Below, piece after piece: positions 1 through 7,544 of a stretch of DNA of 40,332 nucleotides. A program made the position numbers and the translations under genes. The stretch is from the NCBI RefSeq assembly GCF_001462455.1, contig NZ_LNTD01000081.1:1-40332 (forward strand), in the 5' to 3' direction. Below the pieces are notes generated by a model, which ran no database searches, was not told the DNA's origin, and worked only from the letters and a program-made list of their open reading frames with translations. Position 1 is the first letter of the stretch. Each line of letters opens with the position of its first letter. The stretch comes from Cellulomonas sp. B6. Its GTDB lineage: Bacteria; Actinomycetota; Actinomycetes; Actinomycetales; Cellulomonadaceae.

Positions 1-111
1 TGACACACGGGGCGTTCCGGACATCCCGGACGGCGCGGGTTTCACCCCGCCCTTCGCCCGGACGGCCCCCACGTGCGGACGCCTGGACCCGCGCGTGGTG
101 CCCTCGTGGGC
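1..111. repeat. Direct repeat copy 1 (left end cut by window)
   Basis: These bases recur at 212-322 with a single difference (C at 103, G at 314), a period of 211 bp. The copy begins at the window edge, so the true unit may be longer and there may be further copies to the left. Inside it a small hairpin (GCGGG at 35-39, CCCGC at 46-50, 6-nt loop) could act as a weak terminator for the MFS gene reading leftwards. No protein family is recognisable in any frame. Confidence 0.85.
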
Positions 112-211
112 AGGGCCCTCGTGGGGTCCGTCGGCCGCGGGCGCGGCGACCCCGGGGTCGCCGGCGCCGGGTGCTGGTCGGGCGGTCGCCGTCAGGTCCA
201 CCCGAGGATCG

Positions 212-322
212 TGACACACGGGGCGTTCCGGACATCCCGGACGGCGCGGGTTTCACCCCGCCCTTCGCCCGGACGGCCCCCACGTGCGGACGCCTGGACC
301 CGCGCGTGGTGCCGTCGTGGGC
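212..322. repeat. Direct repeat copy 2
   Basis: Second copy of the unit at 1-111, 110 of 111 bases identical, ending 19 bases before the stop codon of the MFS exporter gene. The spacer at 112-211 is unrelated GC-rich sequence that begins with a short echo (CCTCGTGGG recurs at 102-110 and 117-125). With such similarity the duplication is probably recent or kept identical by gene conversion. The hairpin seen in copy 1 lies here at 246-261. Bases 1-340 as a whole contain no gene I can support. Confidence 0.85.
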
Positions 323-340
323 CCCGGGCGTGGGGCGACC

Positions 341-1663
341 TCAGGCGGCGTGCTGCGCGTCGGCCGCGTCCTGCGCCGCGACGCGCTGCGGGGCGCGCAC
401 CCGGTCCGCGGGGTGCAGCACCTGCAGGTGCGGGCGCGACGTCACGCGGTACCGCACCTGCACGCCCCAGTGCTTGCGCGCCCACCACGCCGCGGCAACC
501 GACACCGCGAGCGCCGTGATCGAGCCGATCCCGATCGACCACCGGGCGCCGAACGTCTCGCCGATCCAGCCGACGACCGGGGAGCCCACGGGCGTGGCAC
601 CGAGGAAGACGATCATGTAGAGCGACATCACCCGGCCGCGCATCGCGGGGTCGGTCGACATCTGGATGCTCGAGTTCGCGGCCGTCATCATCGTGAGCGA
701 CGCGAGGCCGACGGGGATGCACGCGACCGCGAAGCTCGCGTACGTCGGCATGAGGGCGAGCACGCCCGTCGCGATCCCGAACGCGAAGGCCGAGCCGATG
801 ACCAGGCGCACGCGCGGCCGGTCGCGGCGCGCCGCGAGCAGCGCACCGGTCAGCGAGCCGATCGCGAGCACCGACCCGAGGATCCCGTACTCCTGCGCGC
901 CGCGGCCGAACTCGGTGCGAGCCATGAGCGCGCTCGTGAGCTGGAAGTTCAGGCCGAACGTCGAGACCACCCCGACGACCGCCATGATGACGACGATGTC
1001 GGAGCGGTTGCGCACGTAGGCGATGCCCTCGCGGATCTGCCCCTTGGCGCGCGGTGCGTGCGGCATCGGGTAGAGCTCGGAGCGCCGCATCGCGACCAGC
1101 GACAGGATCGTGGCCCCGAACGTCGCGGCGTTGATGACGAACACCCAGCCGCTGCCCACGGCCGCGATGAGCAGCCCGGCGAGCCCGGGGCCGACCAGTC
1201 GCGCGGCGTTGAACGACGCGCTGTTGAGGCCGACGGCGTTGGACAGCCGCGACTGCGGGACGAGCTCGGCGACGAACGTCTGGCGCACGGGCGCGTCGAT
1301 CGCCGTGACGACGCCGAGCATCCCGGCGAACAGGTACACGTGCCAGAGCTGGGCGTGGCCGGACAGCACGAGCGCGCCGAGCCCGGCCGCCAGCGCGCCC
1401 TGCGCGACCTGCGTCAGCACGAGGAGCTTGCGGCGGTCGAACCGGTCGGCGAGCAGGCCCGCCCACGCGGACAGCACGAGCGTCGGGGCGAACTGCAGCG
1501 CGGTCGTGATGCCGACGGCCACGCCGGAGTCGTCCGAGAGCTCGGTGAGGACGAGCCAGTCCTGCGCGACGCGCTGCATCCAGGTGCCGACGTTCGCCAC
1601 GAGGGCGCCGGCGAACCAGAAGCGGTAGTTGCGGTACGACAGGGACGAGAAGGTGGCACTCAC
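341..1663 (-). CDS. MFS transporter, DHA3-type (MFS_3) drug or metabolite exporter
   Basis: A 440-residue, 12-helix major facilitator protein. The N-terminus (SYRNYRFWFAGALVANVGTW, residues 9-28) is typical of the MFS_3/EntS-like DHA3 group of proton-coupled exporters; the loop 2-3 signature GLLADRFDRRK is at 69-79 and a helix-5 motif of the NAARLVGPGLAG type follows near residue 155. The start is the GTG at 1663, whose GTGA overlaps the stop of the upstream MarR gene, so the two are translationally coupled. An efflux pump directly behind its MarR repressor is a common arrangement, so the pump is probably induced by a MarR ligand; the substrate cannot be read from the sequence. The last 30 or so residues are an Ala/Gln/Arg-rich cytoplasmic tail. 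Confidence 0.9.
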   Translation of the reverse strand: MSATFSSLSYRNYRFWFAGALVANVGTWMQRVAQDWLVLTELSDDSGVAVGITTALQFAPTLVLSAWAGLLADRFDRRKLLVLTQVAQGALAAGLGALVLSGHAQLWHVYLFAGMLGVVTAIDAPVRQTFVAELVPQSRLSNAVGLNSASFNAARLVGPGLAGLLIAAVGSGWVFVINAATFGATILSLVAMRRSELYPMPHAPRAKGQIREGIAYVRNRSDIVVIMAVVGVVSTFGLNFQLTSALMARTEFGRGAQEYGILGSVLAIGSLTGALLAARRDRPRVRLVIGSAFAFGIATGVLALMPTYASFAVACIPVGLASLTMMTAANSSIQMSTDPAMRGRVMSLYMIVFLGATPVGSPVVGWIGETFGARWSIGIGSITALAVSVAAAWWARKHWGVQVRYRVTSRPHLQVLHPADRVRAPQRVAAQDAADAQHAA

Positions 1664-2145
1664 GACGCGGCGATCCTCCGGAGCAGCTCGGACGCCGCGA
1701 CGAGCGTCGCGCGCTCGTCGGCCGTCAGCCCGGTGAGACGTGCCGACAGCCACGCGTCGCGACGGCGACGGGTCTCGGTGACCTCGTCCTCGCCCTGCGG
1801 CGTGAGGGTGACGACGACCTGACGGCCGTCGGTGGGGTGCTCGTCCTTGCGCACGAGCCCGCGGTCGACGAGGCAGTTGACGGTGCGGGTCATGGCGGGG
1901 GCCGCGATGCGCTCGTGGTCGGCGAGCCGCCCGGGCGTCATCGGCCCCTCGCGCAGCAGGATCGCGAGCACGTTGAACTGGGGGTCGGACAGACCCGCGT
2001 CCCCGCGCTCGCCCTTGAGGCGACGGGTGGTGCGGCCGAGCGTGACGCGCAGCTCGGTCGCCAGCGCGAGGTCCGGGTGGACGGACGTGGGCGCGTCGGG
2101 GAGACGGGGACCGACCGGGGGTGCGAGGTCCGGTTCGATGGTCAC
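1660..2145 (-). CDS. MarR-family transcriptional regulator
   Basis: A 161-residue winged helix-turn-helix protein of normal MarR length. The DNA-binding part is at about residues 50-120: LSDPQFNVLAILLREGPMTP leads into the HTH, PAMTRTVNCLVDRGLV is the recognition segment, and DGRQVVVTLTPQGE forms the wing. A charged dimerisation helix follows. Start chosen: GTG at 2145, the first start in frame after the AT-rich control region; there is no good ribosome binding site and a TAAGGT -10-like box lies 8 nt upstream, so the mRNA may be leaderless. It overlaps the MFS exporter gene by 4 nt and very likely represses both genes through the repeated AGGTAATGA elements at 2149-2170. Confidence 0.92.
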   Translation of the reverse strand: MTIEPDLAPPVGPRLPDAPTSVHPDLALATELRVTLGRTTRRLKGERGDAGLSDPQFNVLAILLREGPMTPGRLADHERIAAPAMTRTVNCLVDRGLVRKDEHPTDGRQVVVTLTPQGEDEVTETRRRRDAWLSARLTGLTADERATLVAASELLRRIAAS

Positions 2146-2170
2146 AGGTCATTACCTTACATCATTACCT
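2146..2170 (-). promoter_or_regulatory. Probable MarR operator and promoter
   Basis: An AT-rich island in a GC-rich surrounding. Reading the minus strand, AGGTAATGA occurs twice (complement of 2162-2170 and 2149-2157), 13 bp apart. The proximal copy is part of the interrupted palindrome AGGTCATTACCT at 2146-2157 (arms AGGT/ACCT). TAAGGT (complement of 2154-2159) can serve as a -10 box 8 nt before the GTG. A repressor bound here would cover the promoter. Function is inferred from position and symmetry. Confidence 0.55.
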
Positions 2171-2258
2171 ACAGTCATGAAGTGTCGTCGCCCGGCCGTG
2201 GACGTGTCTTGCGCCGTCACCCGCCGGTGCGGAACAGTCGGACGATGGGGAGGGGATC

Positions 2259-3560
2259 GTGACTCGTGGCTCTGACTGGGACGTCGCCAACGACGCCCTC
2301 GCCGTCGAGCGCCTGCTGGCGTCGTCGACCGACCCGGTGACGCACCGCGCCACCCCGATCTCCCTGACCCCCGAGTGCGAGCGGACGCGCGGCGAGTCCG
2401 CCGTCCTCACGGTCGTCGCGCTCGGCTACGACACCGCCACGACGCGCACCCTGCCCGGCCGCGCGCGCGGCCTCGACGCCGCCGAACGCGTGCTGTGCCG
2501 CGACCTCGAGCGCTGGGCGGACCGCGCCGGGTCCGTCGTCGCGATCGGCGAGGCGTCGGCCGCCCTGCTCGTCATGTCCACGCCCGAGGACGCCCGTGCG
2601 CTGCGCGCGCGACTCCCCGAGCTCCACGCGCAGCTCGACCGCGCGGCCGGCCCCGCACCGCTCGTCACGACGTCCCAGGGCCCGTCGAGCGACTCCTCCG
2701 ACGTGGTCGCCCGCGCGGTCGAGCGGCTCGTGGCACCGCCCGGGTCGCTGCCCGCGCAGGACCACTGGACCGACCTGCGCTCGACCCGCCGCCCCGTGTG
2801 GGACGCCCGCACCGGTGCACGGTTCGGCACCCAGGTGCGCCTGCACGCGTACGGGGCCGACGGCCCGCACGCCGAACGCGCCGAAGGTCTGCTCGCCGTG
2901 ACGCGGGCCCCGCGGTTCGCCGACGCCGCCGTCGCGACGTGCGACGCGGTCGGTCGCGCGGTGGTGCCCGACCTCGACGACGGGCCCGTCGTGTGGGACG
3001 CGACGGCCGTGCTCTCCGGGACCGGCCCGGCCCGCACGACGCTGGTCCAGGCGCTCGTCGACCGGTGCCCGCCCGGCACGTGGGTCGGCGTCGCCGCGTG
3101 GCTCGCCGAGCTCCCCGAGGTCGTCGACGCGCTGCGGGCGCTGCGCAGCCGCGGGCACCGCGTCGTCCTGACCGGTTACGGCGCCGGGCGCGAGCCGCTC
3201 GTCGCGCTCGACAAGCTGCCCGTCGACGCGCTGCTGCTCGACCCGCACCTCGAGCGCGGCGCGCGCCTGGGCGCCGAGGACCACGCGGTGCACGCCGCCG
3301 TGCTCGAGCACGCCGACCGTGCCGGCGTCGTCGCGCTCACGGCCGCCCGCAGCGCGGTCGACCTGCACCGGCACCCGGCGCCCGCCCGCGCGCCGCGCAC
3401 GGCGGACCCCGGCGGCGAGGTCCTCGAACGTGCGCGGCTGCTCGGGCTGACGCTGCGCGAGACGGCCCTGCTCGTCAACGCCGCCCAGGCGCCGTCGTCG
3501 CCGGCGGCGCGCTGGGACCGGTACGACGTCGCGATGCACTGGGCACGTGCCGCCTCCTGA
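2259..3560 (+). CDS. Degenerate GGDEF-EAL domain protein, probably catalytically inactive
   Basis: A 433-residue soluble protein. Residues 50-130 resemble a GGDEF domain with the signature lost: VVAIGEASAALLVMS (93-107) sits where vaRxGGDEFavll belongs. Residues 170-370 follow the EAL pattern: RRPVWDARTGARFGTQVRLH (177-196) replaces the strand that normally carries EALLRW; GHRVVLTGYGAGREPL (299-314) stands for the DDFGTGySSL loop, and KLPVDALLLDPHL (319-331) for LPvDxlKID. The metal-binding and catalytic acids (E of EAL, DD of DDFGTG, E of AEGVE) are absent, so c-di-GMP hydrolysis is unlikely; ligand binding or protein contact is possible. The tail 371-433 is unassigned. GTG start at 2259 with GGGGAGGGG at 2247-2255. 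The end overlaps the CAP-domain gene by 14 nt. The family assignment is inference from motif order. Confidence 0.6.
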   Translation: MTRGSDWDVANDALAVERLLASSTDPVTHRATPISLTPECERTRGESAVLTVVALGYDTATTRTLPGRARGLDAAERVLCRDLERWADRAGSVVAIGEASAALLVMSTPEDARALRARLPELHAQLDRAAGPAPLVTTSQGPSSDSSDVVARAVERLVAPPGSLPAQDHWTDLRSTRRPVWDARTGARFGTQVRLHAYGADGPHAERAEGLLAVTRAPRFADAAVATCDAVGRAVVPDLDDGPVVWDATAVLSGTGPARTTLVQALVDRCPPGTWVGVAAWLAELPEVVDALRALRSRGHRVVLTGYGAGREPLVALDKLPVDALLLDPHLERGARLGAEDHAVHAAVLEHADRAGVVALTAARSAVDLHRHPAPARAPRTADPGGEVLERARLLGLTLRETALLVNAAQAPSSPAARWDRYDVAMHWARAAS

Positions 3561-4074
3561 CGCTCGCCGCGGGGACCGGTGGAGCCGGCCCGGGGTGCTC
3601 GCGGTCGCCCTGCTGGTCGTGGCGGTCGGCCTCGGCGCGGCCGCCGCGCTGACCGCGGGGCGCGACGACGACCCCGCCGACCCGGCCGCGCCCTCCTGGG
3701 CGACGGCCGACCTCGACGACTACGCCGCGCAGCTGCTCGCGGCCTCCGACGCCGCGCGCACGGGTACCGGGGCCACCGCCTGGGAGCCGGCGCCGTGCGC
3801 ACGGGCCGCGGCCGCCGAGCGCGCGGCGGCCCTCGTCGGCGCGGATCTCGAGCACGCACCGCTCGGGCCGGTGCTGGCCGCGTGCGCGCCGCTCACCACC
3901 GCGGCCGAGAACCTGTCCCGGGCCGCCGCTCCGCCGCGGGACGTCGTCGAGGCGTGGATGGGGTCGGCGGGGCACCGCGCGAACATCGAGGACCCCGCGC
4001 TCACGCAGGCGGGTGCGGCGTGCGTGCACGACGCGGGCGAGGTGCTGTGCTCGCTCGTGCTCGTCGGCCCCTGA
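3547..4074 (+). CDS. Membrane-anchored CAP (SCP/PR1)-domain protein
   Basis: A 175-residue protein with a short Arg-rich N-terminus, one membrane segment or uncleaved signal at 16-37, an acidic spacer, and a CAP domain at about 60-175. Diagnostic motifs are EHAPLGPVLAAC, TAAENLSR and the C-terminal VVEAWMGSAGHRANIEDPAL (the W-x-x-S-x-x-H-R-x-x-I/L CAP motif) followed by QAGAAC. Four Cys suggest disulphides on the outside. The usual first CAP His is kept (EHAPLG) as is the SAGHR His. It is expected outside the membrane; enzymatic activity of bacterial CAP proteins is mostly unproven. GTG start at 3547 lies inside the 3' end of the GGDEF-EAL-like gene (14-nt overlap), so the two are co-expressed. 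A longer CAP paralogue is at 25954-26745. Confidence 0.8.
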   Translation: MPPPDARRGDRWSRPGVLAVALLVVAVGLGAAAALTAGRDDDPADPAAPSWATADLDDYAAQLLAASDAARTGTGATAWEPAPCARAAAAERAAALVGADLEHAPLGPVLAACAPLTTAAENLSRAAAPPRDVVEAWMGSAGHRANIEDPALTQAGAACVHDAGEVLCSLVLVGP

Positions 4075-4102
4075 CGGCCGGGCAGGGCTAGCGCCCGGGC
4101 CG
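4075..4102. terminator. Convergent terminator hairpin
   Basis: CGGCCGGGC (4075-4083) pairs with GCCCGGGCCG (4093-4102) with one bulged base and a 9-nt loop. It sits between the CAP-domain gene (plus) and ugd (minus), which converge here. No T-run follows, as is usual in high-GC actinobacteria. Confidence 0.5.
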
Positions 4103-4112
4103 ACGTGCGACG

Positions 4113-5435
4113 TCAGGGGCGGCCGAGGGCCCGGTAGGTCCAGCCGGCGGCACGCCACGCGGCCGGGTCGAGCACGTTGCGGCCGTCGACGATCGCGCGG
4201 TGCGCGACGAGCTGGCCGACCTCGGCCGGGTCGAGGTCGCGGTACTCGGCCCACTCGGTGGCCAGGACGACCGCGTCGGCCTGCTGCACCGCCTCGTGCG
4301 CCGTGCTCGCGAACTTGATGTCGGGCCACTTGGCCCGGGCGTTCTCGACCGCCTGCGGGTCGGTGACGGTCACGTGCGCGCCCTGCAGCTGCATCTGCGC
4401 CGCGACCGACAGCGCCGGGGAGTCCCGCACGTCGTCGCTGTCCGGCTTGAACGCCGCCCCGAGGACCGCGACCCGCCGCCCGACGATCGAGCCGGCGCAG
4501 ACCTCCCGCACCAGGTCCACGACGCGCACGCGGCGCCGCATGTTGATCGCGTCGACCTCGCGCAGGAACGACAGCGCCTGGTCCACGCCCAGCTCGCCGG
4601 CGCGCGCCATGAACGCGCGGATGTCCTTGGGCAGGCAGCCGCCGCCGAACCCGAGGCCGGCGTTGAGGAACCGACGGCCGATGCGCGCGTCGTAGCCGAT
4701 CGCGTCCGCGAGGCGCGTGACGTCGGCACCCGTGGCCTCGCACAGCTCGGCCATGGCGTTGATGAACGAGATCTTGGTCGCGAGGAACGAGTTGGCCGCG
4801 ACCTTCACGAGCTGGGCCGTGGCGTAGTCGGTGACGACGAGCGGCGTGCCCTCCGACAGCGGGGTCGCGTAGACCTCGTCGAGCAGGGCGCGCGCGGCCT
4901 CGCCCTCCGGCGTCGGGACGCCCGCCTCGGTCGGCAGGCCGTAGACCAGTCGGTCGGGGTGCAGCGTGTCCTTGACCGCGAAGCCCTCACGCAGGAACTC
5001 GGGGTTCCACACCAGCGTCGCGCCGGTGCCGGCGAGCCGGGCGGCGAGGTCCTCCGCGGTGCCGACCGGGACCGTCGACTTGCCGGCCACGACGTCACCC
5101 GGCGCGAGGTGGGGCACGAGCGCGGTGAACGCGGAGTCGACGTAGGACAGGTCGGCCCGGAACTCGCCGTGCTGCTGCGGCGTGCCGACGCACAGGAAGT
5201 GGACCTGCGCGCCCGCGGCGTCCGCCATGTCGGTGCTGAAGGTCAGGCGCCCGGTGTCGGCGACCTTCGCGAGGAGCTCGGGCAGACCGGGCTCGTAGAA
5301 CGGCGCCGTGCCGGCGGCGAGCCGCGCGACCTTGCCGGGGTCGACGTCGATCCCGACGACGTCGTGGCCGAGGGACGCCATGCTGGCCGCATGGACCGCC
5401 CCGAGGTAGCCGCAGCCGATGACCGAGATCCGCAT
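4113..5435 (-). CDS. ugd: UDP-glucose 6-dehydrogenase
   Basis: Oxidises UDP-glucose twice with NAD+ to UDP-glucuronate, a precursor for acidic polysaccharides, in the cytosol. The 440-residue protein has the N-terminal Rossmann motif GCGYLG (7-12) with the acidic GIDVD end of strand 2 (28-32), the substrate-domain segment LVKVAANSFLATKISFINAM (209-228) and the catalytic GFGGGCLPKD with Cys267. Length and motif order match the UGD/TuaD family. Start ATG at 5435, preceded by a GGGGGG ribosome binding site. Transcribed alone, divergent from the VanZ-like gene. It lies 2.5 kb from the polysaccharide cluster and probably feeds it, but its separate promoter suggests a more general supply role. Confidence 0.96.
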   Translation of the reverse strand: MRISVIGCGYLGAVHAASMASLGHDVVGIDVDPGKVARLAAGTAPFYEPGLPELLAKVADTGRLTFSTDMADAAGAQVHFLCVGTPQQHGEFRADLSYVDSAFTALVPHLAPGDVVAGKSTVPVGTAEDLAARLAGTGATLVWNPEFLREGFAVKDTLHPDRLVYGLPTEAGVPTPEGEAARALLDEVYATPLSEGTPLVVTDYATAQLVKVAANSFLATKISFINAMAELCEATGADVTRLADAIGYDARIGRRFLNAGLGFGGGCLPKDIRAFMARAGELGVDQALSFLREVDAINMRRRVRVVDLVREVCAGSIVGRRVAVLGAAFKPDSDDVRDSPALSVAAQMQLQGAHVTVTDPQAVENARAKWPDIKFASTAHEAVQQADAVVLATEWAEYRDLDPAEVGQLVAHRAIVDGRNVLDPAAWRAAGWTYRALGRP

Positions 5436-5469
5436 GATGTCCCCCCGCTGCCGAGTGCCGTCCGGTCGC

Positions 5470-5475
5470 AGGCTA
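5470..5475 (-). promoter_or_regulatory. Possible -10 box of ugd
   Basis: On the minus strand TAGCCT lies 34 nt before the ugd ATG, giving a short leader with a GGGGGG ribosome binding site. The same hexamer occurs in the putative promoter of the surface-protein gene (22968-22973). No convincing -35 is visible, so this is tentative. Confidence 0.3.
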
Positions 5476-5500
5476 CCGGGACGAACGGTTCGGAACGGGA

Positions 5501-5929
5501 GTGACGCCGGTCACACGACGCACCCGCCGGGTCGCCGCAGCGCTGCTCGCGCCGTACCTCACCGCGGTCGCGGTCGTGACCCTGTCCCCCGCACCGGCGA
5601 GCGACGAGACGCTCGGCACGGTGCGCGCGGTCGTCGCCTGGCTGGCCCGGCACGGCCTGCCGGTCACGTACCTGGGCGTCGAGGCGGTGGCCAACGTCGT
5701 GATGTTCGTGCCGTTCGGCGTGCTGGTGGGGCTCCTGGTGCGGCGGTGGTGGGCCGTGGTGCTGCTCGCGGCCGCGACGTCGACGCTGGTCGAGACGGTG
5801 CAGCTGGCGTTGCCGACCCGGGTCTCGACGATCCAGGACGTGGTCATGAACACCCTGGGCGCGGGCGTGGGCGTCGCCGCCCTGGTGGCGGTGGCCCGCG
5901 CGCGGGCGCGCCGCGCCGCGGCGCGGTGA
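5501..5929 (+). CDS. VanZ-like family membrane protein
   Basis: A 142-residue integral membrane protein with about four helices (roughly 10-28, 55-80, 83-104, 113-132). The VanZ family signature is clear: EAVANVVMFVPFGVLVGLL followed by ETVQLALPTRVSTIQDVVMN and a Gly-rich last helix. VanZ of the glycopeptide cluster raises teicoplanin resistance; the role of stand-alone homologues is not established. GTG start at 5501 directly after GGAACGGGA; the start codon is part of a small palindrome (GTGAC at 5501-5505, GTCAC at 5510-5514). The stop codon lies inside the first copy of a 21-bp tandem repeat. Confidence 0.85.
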   Translation: MTPVTRRTRRVAAALLAPYLTAVAVVTLSPAPASDETLGTVRAVVAWLARHGLPVTYLGVEAVANVVMFVPFGVLVGLLVRRWWAVVLLAAATSTLVETVQLALPTRVSTIQDVVMNTLGAGVGVAALVAVARARARRAAAR

Positions 5930-5990
5930 CGCCGCGGGTGCGCGCCGGGACGCCGCGGGTGCGCGCCGGGACGCCGCGGGTGCGCGCCGG
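5928..5990. repeat. Three perfect 21-bp tandem repeats
   Basis: The unit begins GACGCCGCGGGTG and ends CGCGCCGG; copies are at 5928-5948, 5949-5969 and 5970-5990 and are identical, with a fourth beginning at 5991 before diverging. The first copy shares two bases with the VanZ-like stop codon. It fills the gap between convergent genes just before the terminator hairpin. Confidence 0.9.
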
Positions 5991-5996
5991 GACGCC

Positions 5997-6040
5997 GACG
6001 GGCCGGGGCCCCGCGCGCGTGCGCGGCGTCCCGGCCCGTC
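5997..6040. terminator. Nested GC hairpin, convergent terminator
   Basis: GACGGGCCGGG (5997-6007) pairs perfectly with CCCGGCCCGTC (6030-6040). Inside the loop a second hairpin forms (CCGCGC/GCGCGG around GCGT). It can fold on either strand and lies between the convergent VanZ-like and permease genes, so it probably terminates both. No T-tract follows. Confidence 0.65.
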
Positions 6041-6062
6041 GGGCGCCCGGGGCGCCGGGTCG

Positions 6063-7544
6063 TCAGAGCCCGAGCGCCTGCTGGATCGGCCCGAGCGCGA
6101 AGTAGACGACGAACGCCCCCGCCGCACCCCACATGAGCGGGTGGATCGTGCGGGCGCGGCCAAGCGCGACCTTGACGACGACGTACGCGATGAACCCCGC
6201 ACCGATGCCCACCGAGATCGAGTAGGTGAAGGGCATGAGCGCGAGCGTGAGGAATGCGGGGATCGCGACCTCGGGCGACTTCCAGTCGAGGTCGGCGACC
6301 TGCGACACCATGAGGAACCCGACGACGACCAGGACCGGCGCGGCCGCCTCCGACGGGACCATCGCGACCAGCGGCGACAGGAAGGTCGCCAGCAGGAACG
6401 CGACACCCGTGACGACCGACGCCAGGCCCGTGCGAGCACCCTCGGCGACGCCCGACGTCGACTCGACGTAGGCGGTGTTCGACGACACCGAGCCCATGCC
6501 GCCCGCGACGGCGGCGAGCGAGTCGACCACGAGGATCTGCTTCGACCGCGGCGGGGTGCCCTCGGCGTCGAGCAGCTTCGCCTCCTGGCCGACGGCGACC
6601 ATCGTGCCCATCGTGTCGAAGAAGTCGGCCAGCAGGATCGAGAAGACGAGGACGACGACCGCCAGGACGCCGATCTTGCCGACCGCGCCGAGCAGCGAGA
6701 ACTGCCCCAGCAGCGACAGGTCGGGCACCGAGAAGACGGAGTCGGGCAGCGAGGGCACGTTCTGGTGCCACCCGGTCGGGTTGTCCGCACCGGACGCGCC
6801 GACCTTCGCCCACGCCTCGACCGCGAGCGCGACCACGGTCGTGCCGACGACCGCGTAGAGCAGCCCGCCCCGCACCTTCTTGACCATGAGGACGATCGCG
6901 GCGACCAGGCCCACGACGAAGACCAGCACGGGCCACCCGGACAGCGAGCCGCCCGTCCCGAGCTCGAGCGGCGTGCCCTGCCCCTGGTGCACGAAGCCCG
7001 CGTTGACGAAGCCGATGAGCGCGATGAACAGGCCGATGCCGACGCCGATCGCGCCCTTGAGGCTGCGCGGGACGGCCCGGAAGACGGCGGTCCGGAAGCC
7101 CGTGAGCACGAGGGCGAGGATCACCAGGCCCTCGAGCACGACGATGCCCATCGCGTCCGCCCAGGTCATGCCCGGCAGCTGCGCGATGGTGTAGGCGACG
7201 ACCGCGTTGAGGCCCAGGCCGGCCGCGAGCGCGATCGGGAAGTTCGCGACCAGGCCCATCGCGATCGACAGGATGCCGGCGATGAGCGCCGTCGCGGCCG
7301 CGATCATCGCGAGGTTCGGGGAGTCCCCGCCACCGAGGAACTGGCCGGTGCTGTCCGGCAGGGTCCCGATGATGAGCGGGTTGAGCACGATGATGTAGCT
7401 CATCGTGAAGAAGGTGACGAGACCGCCACGGATCTCGTTGCCGATGGTCGAGCCGCGCTCGGTGATCTGGAAGAAGCGGTCGATCGCGCCGCGCGGTGCC
7501 GCGGGGGCGTCGCCGACCTTCTCCTCGGGGGGAGTAGTCGCCAT
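6063..7544 (-). CDS. NCS2 purine permease, AzgA/PbuG type
   Basis: A 493-residue secondary transporter for adenine, guanine or hypoxanthine, probably proton-driven, in the cytoplasmic membrane. Family markers: VTFFTMSYIIVLNP, AGLGLNAVVAYTI, LADFFDTMGTMVAVG and SSNTAYVESTSGVAEGARTG, followed by FLLATFLSPLVAMVP. These belong to the AzgA/PbuG branch rather than to the xanthine/urate or uracil branch. Start chosen: ATG at 7544 (MATTPPEEK); a GTG at 7577 is in frame but would add a poorly conserved 11 residues. The segment between the two halves carries a long variable loop (GADNPTGWHQNVPSLPD). It is the last gene before the polysaccharide control region. The exact base specificity cannot be read from the sequence. 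Confidence 0.93.
   Translation of the reverse strand: MATTPPEEKVGDAPAAPRGAIDRFFQITERGSTIGNEIRGGLVTFFTMSYIIVLNPLIIGTLPDSTGQFLGGGDSPNLAMIAAATALIAGILSIAMGLVANFPIALAAGLGLNAVVAYTIAQLPGMTWADAMGIVVLEGLVILALVLTGFRTAVFRAVPRSLKGAIGVGIGLFIALIGFVNAGFVHQGQGTPLELGTGGSLSGWPVLVFVVGLVAAIVLMVKKVRGGLLYAVVGTTVVALAVEAWAKVGASGADNPTGWHQNVPSLPDSVFSVPDLSLLGQFSLLGAVGKIGVLAVVVLVFSILLADFFDTMGTMVAVGQEAKLLDAEGTPPRSKQILVVDSLAAVAGGMGSVSSNTAYVESTSGVAEGARTGLASVVTGVAFLLATFLSPLVAMVPSEAAAPVLVVVGFLMVSQVADLDWKSPEVAIPAFLTLALMPFTYSISVGIGAGFIAYVVVKVALGRARTIHPLMWGAAGAFVVYFALGPIQQALGL

Noticed and set aside
1..322. Possible CRISPR-like array in the repeated segment
   Set aside because: Only two copies, unit over 110 bp, single 100-bp spacer and no cas genes.
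192..1466. Long Arg/Ala/Pro-rich open frames opposite or shifted from real genes, here and throughout
   Set aside because: Typical shadows in very GC-rich DNA: low-complexity composition, no domain, overlapped entirely by recognisable genes such as the MFS exporter.
2259..3560. Active c-di-GMP phosphodiesterase
   Set aside because: All signature acidic residues of the EAL domain are replaced.
5928..5990. Possible CRISPR or integron-type repeats
   Set aside because: The 21-bp units are directly adjacent with no spacers.
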